The notes beneath the pieces were generated by a model. The model was not told the origin of the DNA, made no database searches, and was given only the letters and a program-made list of their open reading frames with translations. Shown piece by piece: positions 7,491-14,887 of a stretch of 26,796 nt of DNA. Position 1 is the first letter of the stretch, and each line of letters opens with the position of its first letter. The stretch lies in assembly GCA_934401755.1 (NCBI GenBank), contig CAKRSU010000024.1, forward strand, positions 1 through 26,796, in the 5' to 3' direction. The position numbers and the translations under genes were made by a program. The DNA is from an uncultured Oxalobacter sp. GTDB taxonomy: Bacteria; Pseudomonadota; Gammaproteobacteria; Burkholderiales; Burkholderiaceae_D.

Positions 7491-7499
7491 TGGTATAAT
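7491..7499 (+). promoter_or_regulatory. Extended -10 promoter for dnaB
   Basis: TGGTATAAT is an exact TGn-TATAAT extended -10 element, located 28 bases before the dnaB start codon in the gap after the antiporter gene. The expected -35 region (cgcagg) is poor, which is tolerated by extended -10 promoters. It suggests dnaB is transcribed independently of its upstream neighbour. Confidence 0.55.
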
Positions 7500-7526
7500 T
7501 TTAGTATTATCACTAATAACGGAATT

Positions 7527-8903
7527 ATGCCTGTTATCGATCAACAGTTAGAAGCTATTCGATTACCTCCCCAATCCATTGAAGCAGAACAGGCGGTGTT
7601 GGGGAGTCTGCTACTGGACAATTCAGCTTGGGATCGACTGGGGGGAAGCTTAAAAGAAAGCGATTTTTACCGGTTTGATCATCGTCTTATTTTTCACCAT
7701 ATCATGCAGTTGATATCGGCATCTAAATCAGCTGATGTCATCTCTGTTTTTGCAGCACTTCAAGCTGTCGGCAAGCAAGATGAGGCGGGAGGAATTGAAT
7801 ATCTAAATTCCTTAGCCAGCAATACACCATCTGCCGCTAATATTAAGCATTATGCTCAACTTGTTAGAGATCGAAGTATTTTAAGACAACTCATTACAAT
7901 TTCTGACGAAATTGCAGCAAGTGCTTTCCAAACAAAAGGCAAAGATGTTAAACAAATTTTAGATGAAGCCGAAACCAATATCTTTGCGATTGCAGAAGAG
8001 AGTAGTCGAAATACTCAAGGTTTTCAAAGTCTTAAAACACTGTTAGCGGGTGTTGCCGATAGAATAGATACGTTATATAACAGCGATAGTGACAGTGAAG
8101 TAACGGGCATTCCAACGGGTTTTATTGACCTTGATAAAATGACTTCAGGTTTGCAACCCGGAGATCTTATTATTGTCGCAGGACGTCCTTCAATGGGGAA
8201 AACCGCTTTTTCCGTAAACATCGGGGAACATGTTGCTATTGAGCAAGGGTTACCTGTTTGTGTCTTTTCTATGGAAATGAGTGGAGAGCAGCTTGCAAGC
8301 CGTATGTTAGGATCTGTGGGGCGGTTAGATCAGCATCGATTACGAACTGGGCGACTGCAAGAGGCTGATTGGGAAAAATTAACCTATGCGATGGGGAAAA
8401 TGAGTGAAGCCCCGCTTTTTATTGATGAAACCCCAGCATTAAGTTGCATGGAATTAAGAGCCAGGGCAAGAAGACTAGCCCGTCAATGTGGCAAATTAGG
8501 ACTTATTATCATTGATTACCTGCAGCTGATGTCTTCAGGAGGCATGGGAGAAAACCGAGCCACAGAAATCTCAGAAATCTCAAGAGGGCTAAAAGCGCTT
8601 GCTAAAGAACTGAATTGTCCGGTCATTGCCTTATCTCAGTTAAATCGTTCTGTCGAACAGCGTCCCAACAAACGTCCAGTGATGTCCGATTTGCGTGAAT
8701 CAGGGGCGATTGAACAAGATGCCGATTTAATTTTGTTTATTTACAGAGACGAAGTTTATAACCCAGATACGCCAGACAAAGGGATTGCTGAAATTATTGT
8801 GGGAAAACAGCGAAATGGTCCAATTGGCCATGTTCGACTAACATTTCTGGGTGCTTGTACGAAATTTGATAACTATACCAGTGGATTGGAATACAGCGGA
8901 TAA
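7527..8903 (+). CDS. dnaB: Replicative DNA helicase DnaB
   Basis: The hexameric ring helicase that unwinds DNA ahead of the replication fork and recruits primase. The 458-residue protein has the N-terminal DnaB domain (LPPQSIEAEQAVLGSLLLD) and a RecA-like ATPase with Walker A GRPSMGKT at residues 219-226. Walker B is IIIDYLQLM, with Asp330. DLRESGAIEQDADLILFIYR and the KQRNGPIGHVRL arginine-finger region follow. The ATG at 7527 is chosen because MPVIDQQLEAIRLPPQSIE matches family N-termini and the extended -10 at 7491 lies just upstream. Reading from further upstream would add a non-homologous leader overlapping the antiporter. There is no intein and no gap. Confidence 0.97.
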   Translation: MPVIDQQLEAIRLPPQSIEAEQAVLGSLLLDNSAWDRLGGSLKESDFYRFDHRLIFHHIMQLISASKSADVISVFAALQAVGKQDEAGGIEYLNSLASNTPSAANIKHYAQLVRDRSILRQLITISDEIAASAFQTKGKDVKQILDEAETNIFAIAEESSRNTQGFQSLKTLLAGVADRIDTLYNSDSDSEVTGIPTGFIDLDKMTSGLQPGDLIIVAGRPSMGKTAFSVNIGEHVAIEQGLPVCVFSMEMSGEQLASRMLGSVGRLDQHRLRTGRLQEADWEKLTYAMGKMSEAPLFIDETPALSCMELRARARRLARQCGKLGLIIIDYLQLMSSGGMGENRATEISEISRGLKALAKELNCPVIALSQLNRSVEQRPNKRPVMSDLRESGAIEQDADLILFIYRDEVYNPDTPDKGIAEIIVGKQRNGPIGHVRLTFLGACTKFDNYTSGLEYSG

Positions 8904-8960
8904 ATGGCTGTGAGGAAAATAAAGACGAATCAATCCGTTGTATGACAGAAAGGTGTGAGA

Positions 8961-9590
8961 ATGTTTGGAAAGTTTATGCCAAAAGAAGTCAAATTTTTTG
9001 ATTTGTTTAATCGGCATGCGGAATTATGCGTTAAAGGTGCAAAAGAGTTACTTGAATTGATGAAAGATTCTGCGGATCAATTTGAGAGACGGATGCATAT
9101 TATTGAGAACCTTGAAAAGCAAGCAGATACCGTCACTTATGAGACGGTTAATGCGCTTCATACAACGTTTATTACACCGCTTGATCGCGATGATATTCAT
9201 CGGCTGATTTCACGCATGGATGATATTATTGATTTAATTGAAGATGCTGCTCAAGCCGTTTCTTTATATGACATTAAAGTCATAACGCCAGAGGCATTTC
9301 GTCTTGCTGAATTGTGTTTAACCAGTTGCGAAAAACTCATGAAGGGGATTTCAATGCTGAACAATATGAAAAATGCCAAAGAAATCCTTGATATTTGCGA
9401 AGAAGTTGATCGGCTTGAAACCGAAAATGATCATATGATGTATGAAGCGGTGTCAAAGTTATTCAGAAATGAAGAAGATGTAAGGACATTGATTAAACTT
9501 AAAGCATTATATGAATTACTAGAAAACATCTGCGATATTTGCGAAGATGTTGCCAATATTGTTGAAGGTATTGTGATTGAAAATGCCTGA
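8961..9590 (+). CDS. DUF47 / PhoU-like protein paired with a PiT transporter
   Basis: A 209-residue soluble, almost entirely helical protein of the DUF47 (YkaA-like, PhoU-related) family. It contains repeated acidic/hydrophobic heptad-like helices such as DRDDIHRLISRMDDIIDLIE and LETENDHMMYEAVSKLF, expected to form PhoU-like bundles with metal-binding acidic faces. Members are usually encoded next to PiT phosphate transporters and are thought to regulate them, and the same arrangement is seen here. The ATG at 8961 is preferred over GTG 8955 because agaagg-like SD bases at 8946-8952 are well spaced. It is followed 58 bases later by the PiT gene, probably as one operon. Confidence 0.9.
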   Translation: MFGKFMPKEVKFFDLFNRHAELCVKGAKELLELMKDSADQFERRMHIIENLEKQADTVTYETVNALHTTFITPLDRDDIHRLISRMDDIIDLIEDAAQAVSLYDIKVITPEAFRLAELCLTSCEKLMKGISMLNNMKNAKEILDICEEVDRLETENDHMMYEAVSKLFRNEEDVRTLIKLKALYELLENICDICEDVANIVEGIVIENA

Positions 9591-9648
9591 TGATTTGCTA
9601 AGAAAATAAATGATTCATTTAAATAATTAAAGTGAAGAAAAGAGAACC

Positions 9649-10656
9649 ATGCAAACAATACATGTCAGTCTGACGGCAATCATCATTATTATTGGTTTGG
9701 CGTTGTTATTTGATTTTATGAATGGTTTTCATGATGCAGCAAATGCAATTGCAACGGTGGTTTCAACAGGCGTGTTGAAACCTCAAGTTGCGGTGTGTGT
9801 GGCTGCTTTCATGAATGTTATTGCGATTTTCATATTTGATCTGCATGTTGCAACGACGGTTGGAAAGGGCATTGTTGATGCGGCTGTAGTGGATCATTAT
9901 ATTGTTTTTGGCGCTTTATTTGGGGCCATTGGTTGGAGCATCATCACTTGGTATTATGGCATTCCGTCATCGTCTTCTCATGCATTAGTCGGTGGTTTAA
10001 TTGGTGCCACTTTAGCGAAAAGTGGCGCGAGTTCTCTCATTGCGAGTGGTATTTTGAAAATTGTTGCTTTCATTGTGATTGCTCCTGTATTGGGGTTTGT
10101 TTTTGGTTCTTTCATGATGTTAGTGCTTTCTTGGTTGTTTGTCAGAACCCCGCCAGGAACAGTTGATCGTTGGGGACGGCGTATTCAGTTGATTACATCA
10201 TCTTTATATAGTTTGGGGCATGGTGGCAATGACGCCCAAAAAACAATGGGGCTTATTTGGATGTTGCTTATTGCATCTGGCTATTCGATGGGAACCGATC
10301 ATATGCCGATATGGGTTATCGTGGCTTGTTATGGTTCAATGGGATTCGGAACATTATTTGGTGGTTGGCGAATTGTGAAGACCATGGGACAAAAAATTAC
10401 CAAAGTACGTCCAATTGGCGGCGTGTGTGCCGAGACTGGGGGCGCTTTGACATTATTTATGGCAACAGCATTTGGTATTCCTGTTTCAACCACTCATACA
10501 ATTACTGGGGCAATTGTCGGGGTTGGCGCTTCTAAAAAGTTATCAGCAGTTCGTTGGGGGGTTGCCGGTAATATTGTTTGGGCGTGGATTTTAACGATTC
10601 CGGCCGCTGCTATGATGTCTGCTATCGGATGGTGGCTTGGAACGAAGATTTTGTAA
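9649..10656 (+). CDS. pit: Inorganic phosphate transporter, PiT family
   Basis: A cation-coupled low-affinity phosphate permease of the inner membrane. The 335-residue protein shows the two PiT signature halves: FMNGFHDAANAIATVVSTG near the N-terminus and LGHGGNDAQKTMGL in the middle. It also has SSSHALVGGLIGA and GIPVSTTHTITGAIVGVG. About ten membrane segments are apparent. It is shorter than E. coli PitA (499 residues) and matches the compact PiT type found beside DUF47 genes. A purine-rich gaagaaaagaga ribosome-binding site precedes the start. It is the last gene of the pair; a structured non-coding region follows. Confidence 0.95.
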   Translation: MQTIHVSLTAIIIIIGLALLFDFMNGFHDAANAIATVVSTGVLKPQVAVCVAAFMNVIAIFIFDLHVATTVGKGIVDAAVVDHYIVFGALFGAIGWSIITWYYGIPSSSSHALVGGLIGATLAKSGASSLIASGILKIVAFIVIAPVLGFVFGSFMMLVLSWLFVRTPPGTVDRWGRRIQLITSSLYSLGHGGNDAQKTMGLIWMLLIASGYSMGTDHMPIWVIVACYGSMGFGTLFGGWRIVKTMGQKITKVRPIGGVCAETGGALTLFMATAFGIPVSTTHTITGAIVGVGASKKLSAVRWGVAGNIVWAWILTIPAAAMMSAIGWWLGTKIL

Positions 10657-11120
10657 GAAACGGTTGTTATTTTCTTAAAGTCAATTCATCTCTTCCTTTT
10701 GCAAAAGTGGGAATTTCTTATCAGTCCGGAATTAATATTTCTGATGTATCAGAAATTCCTGCTCCAATAAAGAATCCCCTATTTTTCTAAATTTCATAAT
10801 TTCCTGTATTGCTGGCAAAGTATTTTTCTGATGGCGAAAATTTCACTAGAAAATATTCTAATAACCAATATGTTTTCAATGATTGAAGATGATATTTGTC
10901 AATGAATTACGTTATGAGTGATTAGAATGGAGAGTTAGTGATTACAAACATAAGATTTAAATGTTTTCGGATTTAATTCATATTGCAGTGGTGCTGAAAA
11001 AATAATTGCAAAAATGCAACTTAATTTTCTTGCGTCGCAGTATGTCGTATGTTTTATGCATAATCTAATTTTAGTGATATCTCTGATTAACTAATATTAG
11101 TTAATATGAAAGAATAGATT
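10657..11120. other. 464-bp AT-rich intergenic region with inverted repeats
   Basis: No gene is seen. After pit, ggaatttcttatcag (10710-10724) can pair with ctgatgtatcagaaattcc (10741-10759). The latter half also takes part in a tighter hairpin, atttctgat (10737-10745) with atcagaaat (10748-10756), so two exclusive folds exist. Neither is followed directly by a T-run. The rest is AT-rich with a perfect 18-nt palindrome at 11087-11104 immediately before the DUF4116 gene. The region marks the switch from core genes to an accessory gene. Confidence 0.6.
11087..11104. promoter_or_regulatory. 18-nt perfect palindrome before the DUF4116-repeat gene
   Basis: ttaactaatattagttaa reads the same on both strands and ends 16 bases before the start codon at 11121. 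Its position and dyad symmetry would suit a repressor or activator site overlapping the leader, but its AT-only core means chance is not excluded. Confidence 0.4.
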
Positions 11121-12767
11121 ATGCAAGATTATGACGATTGGCTTATAAAAATTCGATACTATAAATGTGGTTTGAGGGATGTTCCTAAGGAATTCAGAAC
11201 AGCTGAACTTTGCATGGAAGCTGTTAAAAAGGATCCCGCTGCATTGAAGTCTGTTCCTAGTGTATTTAGGACAGCAGAACTTTATTTAGAAGCCGTTAAA
11301 AATAGTATATATGCCTTGATGTATGTCCCAGAAGCGTTAAAGACAGCAGAATTTTATCTTGAAGTAGTGAAAAGCAATGGTTATGTATTGGAATATATCC
11401 CAGATACATTAAAAAACATTGAACTTTGCTTAGAGGCCGTTAAAAGTTTGGGATGCGAATTGAAATATGTTCCAAAATCACTAAAAACCGCTGAGATCTG
11501 CCTAGAAGCGGTTAAAAATAATGCATATGCTTTGATGTATGTTCCGGAAGCGTTAAGAACAGCAGAATTTTATCTTGGAGCAGTAAAAAGCAATGGTTGC
11601 GTATTGTGGTATGTTCCAGAATCACTAAAAACTGCTGAGATCTGCCTAGAAGCGGTTAAAAATAATGCATATGCTTTGATGTATGTTCCAGAAGCGTTAA
11701 GAACAGCAGAATTTTATCTTGAAGTAGTGAAAAGCAATGGTTATGTATTGGAATATATCCCAGATACATTAAAAAACATTGAACTTTGCTTAGAGGCCGT
11801 TAAAAGTTTGGGATGCGAATTGAAATATGTTCCAAAATCACTAAAAACCGCTGAGATCTGCCTAGAAGCGGTTAAAAATAATGCATATGCTTTGATGTAT
11901 GTTCCGGAAGCGTTAAGAACAGCAGAATTTTATCTTGGAGCAGTAAAAAGCAATGGTTGCGTATTGTGGTATGTTCCAGAATCACTAAAAACTGCTGAGA
12001 TCTGCCTAGAAGCGGTTAAAAATAATGCATATGCTTTGATGTATGTTCCAGAAGCGTTAAGAACAGCAGAATTTTATCTTGAAGCAGTAAAAAGCAATGG
12101 TTATGTATTGCGGTATGTCCCAAGATCGTTGAAGGCGTTTAAATTTTATTTAGAAGCAATAAAAGGTAATGAAAAATCATTGGTAGTATCGGTTCCAGAT
12201 GCGTTGAAAAGTGCAGAAATTTGTCTGAAGATGGTTAAAAACAATGGAAATGCATTGAAATATGTTCCAGAGTCATTAAAAACTGAGAAGCTTTGTCTAG
12301 AAGCAATTAGAAATGATGGAAATACATTGCAATATGTTCCGGAATCATTGAAAACCGTGGGACTTTGTTTAGAAGCTGTTAAAAATAGAGGAAATGCATT
12401 GATGCATGTTCCTGATGCATTGAAAAATGTAGAACTTTGTTTAGAGGCAGTTAAAAGCAGAGGAAATGCATTGATGCATGTTCCTGATGCATTGAAAAAT
12501 GTAGAACTTTGTTTAGAGGCAGTTAAAAGCAGAGGAAATGCATTGAGATATGTTCCAGAGCCATTAAAAACTGAGAAGCTTTGTCTAGAAGCAATTAGAA
12601 ATGATGGAAATGCATTGCAATATGTTCCGGAATCATTAAAAACCGTGGAACTTTGTTTAGAAGCTGTTAAAAATTATGGAGATGCATTGGAATATGTTCC
12701 AGAATCACTAAAAACTGAAGAAATTTGTCAGGAAGCTCTCAATTATAGATATGATTTTCCTTTTTGA
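11121..12767 (+). CDS. DUF4116-like tandem-repeat protein
   Basis: A 548-residue protein of unknown function consisting of a 25-residue head, 21 full tandem repeats and a partial 18-residue last unit. The repeat is 24 residues (one unit, the 14th, has 25), with consensus near KTAELCLEAVKSNGYALEYV plus PESL. It resembles the DUF4116 family of short helical repeats and should fold as an alpha-solenoid, a shape usually used for protein binding. There is no signal peptide or membrane segment, so it is probably cytoplasmic or exported by a route not visible here. At DNA level the middle consists of two identical 360-bp (5-unit) blocks, with further 72-bp and 288-bp-spaced copies. The ribosome-binding site is weak (aaagaa). 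It stands alone between pit and ksgA, both core genes, suggesting later acquisition. Confidence 0.85.
   Translation: MQDYDDWLIKIRYYKCGLRDVPKEFRTAELCMEAVKKDPAALKSVPSVFRTAELYLEAVKNSIYALMYVPEALKTAEFYLEVVKSNGYVLEYIPDTLKNIELCLEAVKSLGCELKYVPKSLKTAEICLEAVKNNAYALMYVPEALRTAEFYLGAVKSNGCVLWYVPESLKTAEICLEAVKNNAYALMYVPEALRTAEFYLEVVKSNGYVLEYIPDTLKNIELCLEAVKSLGCELKYVPKSLKTAEICLEAVKNNAYALMYVPEALRTAEFYLGAVKSNGCVLWYVPESLKTAEICLEAVKNNAYALMYVPEALRTAEFYLEAVKSNGYVLRYVPRSLKAFKFYLEAIKGNEKSLVVSVPDALKSAEICLKMVKNNGNALKYVPESLKTEKLCLEAIRNDGNTLQYVPESLKTVGLCLEAVKNRGNALMHVPDALKNVELCLEAVKSRGNALMHVPDALKNVELCLEAVKSRGNALRYVPEPLKTEKLCLEAIRNDGNALQYVPESLKTVELCLEAVKNYGDALEYVPESLKTEEICQEALNYRYDFPF
11343..12084 (+). repeat. Perfect 382-nt repeat at 360-nt offset within the DUF4116 gene
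   Basis: Bases 11343-11724 are identical to 11703-12084 by line-by-line comparison. The offset is 360 nt, exactly five 24-codon units, so the duplication keeps frame. Within each block a two-unit (144-nt) pattern is itself repeated with only a few differences. Confidence 0.93.
12414..12545 (+). repeat. 72-bp tandem duplication in the 3' part of the DUF4116 gene
   Basis: The unit encoding KNVELCLEAVKSRGNALMHV plus PDAL is followed by a near-perfect 72-nt copy. In addition, the segment starting at 12282 (actgagaag) recurs almost unchanged at 12570, a 288-nt (four-unit) offset. Confidence 0.8.
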
Positions 12768-13066
12768 TGCTCTCAAAAAGAAATTCCAACAGGTTGGAGA
12801 GGATTATCTAGAATAGTGAAGATTGACTGTGCATTTACATTATCAGCAGTAAAAAACTTTTGATAAAAACTAAATATACAGACTCTAACTCAGTAAATAT
12901 CTTCAACTTTTAAGCAAAAAATAAGAATATCAAGTATAAAAAAGCATACCTAATCAATAGACATGCTTTTTTATAATAAACAGCAAAAAGAATTAAGTAG
13001 TTATTGCTTTTAAAGCTGCGGCTTACTTTCGGATAATGTATATAAACCATTTAAAAGTATTTGATC
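12768..13066. other. Convergent intergenic region between the DUF4116 gene and ksgA
   Basis: About 299 AT-rich bases with no gene. The only clear element is the bidirectional stem-loop at 12938-12972. Confidence 0.6.
12938..12972. terminator. Bidirectional intrinsic terminator
   Basis: aaaaaagcat (12938-12947) pairs with atgctttttt (12963-12972), giving a T-run on both strands. It lies between the convergent DUF4116 gene and ksgA and can serve both, although the loop of 15 nt is long. Confidence 0.65.
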
Positions 13067-13846
13067 CTAATCAGATTCGAGCAGTTGATTAGATAGCATG
13101 ATAAATTGTTCTAGTTCAAGTTGTTCTGGACGCTTAGCGGGATCAATACCAGATTGCTCCAGTTGAGATTCGGTAAATAACGGTGCTAATGTATTACGAA
13201 TGATTTTTCTTCTTTGTGAAAAAGCTTGCGTAACTACTTTAGAGAGCAAATCAATATGACAAGGGATAGGATGTTTTTTAGGAATCATCCTGACGATTGC
13301 AGAATCAACTTTAGGCGCAGGATCGAAAGCAGTTGGTGGCACTGTAAACAACATATCAATATCATAACGCCATTGCAACATAATGGATAACCGACCATAA
13401 GCTTTTGATCCACAGACAGCAGCCATCCGTTCTACCACTTCTTTTTGCAGCATGAAGTGTTGATCTTCAACATAATCTGCAAATGACATCAGATGAAAAA
13501 GTAAGGGTGTTGAAATGTTGTAAGGAAGGTTCCCAACGACTCTTACTTTAGAGGATAAATCGGTTTGTAGTGATTGAAAATTAAAGGCGAGCGCATCTCC
13601 TTGATGAATGATTAAAGAAGCATTTCTAAATTTTTTCTGTAAAAAAGTGACCAGGTCACGATCAAGTTCTATAACAGCTAGTTGTTTGAGATAAGGAAGT
13701 AAACGTTCGGTCATTGCGCCTTTTCCTGGTCCTATCTCGACCATACAATCATCTTGCTTGGGGGCAATGGCGTCAATAATTGCATCTAAAACAGATTGAT
13801 CTTTTAAAAAGTTCTGTCCAAATCGTTTACGTGGAATATGTTTCAT
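13067..13846 (-). CDS. ksgA: 16S rRNA (adenine(1518)-N6/adenine(1519)-N6)-dimethyltransferase
   Basis: KsgA dimethylates two adjacent adenosines near the 3' end of 16S rRNA during small-subunit assembly, using S-adenosylmethionine. The 259-residue protein (E. coli 273) opens with KRFGQNFLKDQ. It has the SAM-binding VEIGPGKGAMTERLL and the catalytic NLPYNISTPLL motif, and ends in the usual helical C-terminal domain (QRRKIIRNTL). It is the last gene of lptD-surA-pdxA-ksgA and overlaps pdxA by four bases. This gene order is classical in proteobacteria. Confidence 0.97.
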   Translation of the reverse strand: MKHIPRKRFGQNFLKDQSVLDAIIDAIAPKQDDCMVEIGPGKGAMTERLLPYLKQLAVIELDRDLVTFLQKKFRNASLIIHQGDALAFNFQSLQTDLSSKVRVVGNLPYNISTPLLFHLMSFADYVEDQHFMLQKEVVERMAAVCGSKAYGRLSIMLQWRYDIDMLFTVPPTAFDPAPKVDSAIVRMIPKKHPIPCHIDLLSKVVTQAFSQRRKIIRNTLAPLFTESQLEQSGIDPAKRPEQLELEQFIMLSNQLLESD

Positions 13847-14883
13847 TTTGTTCGTGAATGAATAATAGCCATCTCAGCGGCGGTTTCAAGCGCAAATGAC
13901 ATACTATTAGCATTAGCAATTCCTAATCCTTTTTGTGCAATATCTAGCGCTGTTCCATGATCAACAGATGTTCGAATGATTGGCATCCCAAGCGTGACAT
14001 TAACACCGTGCCCAAAGGTCGCATATTTCAATACAGGAAGCCCTTGATCATGATACATTGATAAAATGCAATCTGCATCTTCAAGAAAATGGGGCTGAAA
14101 AAGCGTATCAGCTGGATAAGGCCCTGTTACATGAATTCCTTGTTGCTGAAGAGCATGAATTGCTGGCTTTAAAATATTGATTTCTTCAGTTCCCAAATAA
14201 CCATTTTCCCCGGCATGAGGGTTAAGTCCTGTCATTAGAATTTTAGGCGATTCTAATCCAAAACGATTTTTAAGATCCTTATCAATAATAGAGACGATTT
14301 CTATTAGACTTTCAATAGAGATCGCTTCTGAAACTTGTTTGAGCGGAAGGTGAGTGGTTGCCAGAGCAACACGTAACATGGTGTCAGATAACGCATTATT
14401 TTGCTGGATCAATCCTGCAAGCATCATAACCACTCGTTTAGTATGCGTTTTTTCAGCAAAATATTCGGTATGCCCGGTAAATGGAATGCCTGCGTCATTA
14501 ATGGTGCTTTTTTGGACAGGCGCTGTTGTCACCGCATCAAAAACACCCTTTAAAGCCCCTTCAATTGCGATATCCATAAAGGATAAAACAGCCGCTCCAT
14601 TTTGAGGATTTAATTGACCGGCAATTGGAAATACCTTTAAAGGAGAGTCAATCACTGCAATATTCCCCGATAAAGCTTCAATTTCTGCTTTAGAAGTTGG
14701 AATACCGGGTAATTTTCGTATCCATCGACTGTATCCCATTTTATCGGCTAATTGATAGAGCTGATTAAAATCACCGATTAAAACGGATTGAATACTATCA
14801 AGACAACGTACGGCGCCTCGAATGGAAATTTCAGGCCCAATACCAGCAGGTTCTCCAGTTGTAATAGCAATGATTGGTAACAA
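13843..14883 (-). CDS. pdxA: 4-hydroxythreonine-4-phosphate dehydrogenase
   Basis: PdxA oxidises 4-phosphohydroxy-L-threonine with NAD(P) in the deoxyxylulose-5-phosphate-dependent route to pyridoxal phosphate. The 346-residue protein shows ITTGEPAGIGPEIS at the N-terminus and TTAPVQKSTINDAGIPFTGH. It also has GLNPHAGENGYLG and MYHDQGLPVLKYATFG, which supply the metal-binding histidines and phosphate-binding residues of the family. It begins four bases after surA ends and overlaps ksgA by four bases (ATGA), so translation is likely coupled. Normal length; no defects seen. Confidence 0.97.
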   Translation of the reverse strand: MLPIIAITTGEPAGIGPEISIRGAVRCLDSIQSVLIGDFNQLYQLADKMGYSRWIRKLPGIPTSKAEIEALSGNIAVIDSPLKVFPIAGQLNPQNGAAVLSFMDIAIEGALKGVFDAVTTAPVQKSTINDAGIPFTGHTEYFAEKTHTKRVVMMLAGLIQQNNALSDTMLRVALATTHLPLKQVSEAISIESLIEIVSIIDKDLKNRFGLESPKILMTGLNPHAGENGYLGTEEINILKPAIHALQQQGIHVTGPYPADTLFQPHFLEDADCILSMYHDQGLPVLKYATFGHGVNVTLGMPIIRTSVDHGTALDIAQKGLGIANANSMSFALETAAEMAIIHSRTK

Positions 14884-14887
14884 AATC

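Noticed and set aside
7422..7526. N-terminal extension of DnaB starting inside the antiporter gene
   Set aside because: The extra 35 residues do not resemble DnaB and would lie upstream of the extended -10 at 7491-7499; the start at 7527 fits the family.
11121..12767. CRISPR-like regular repeats
   Set aside because: The 72-nt periodicity is continuous coding repeat without unique spacers. It is a protein-level tandem array and not a CRISPR array.
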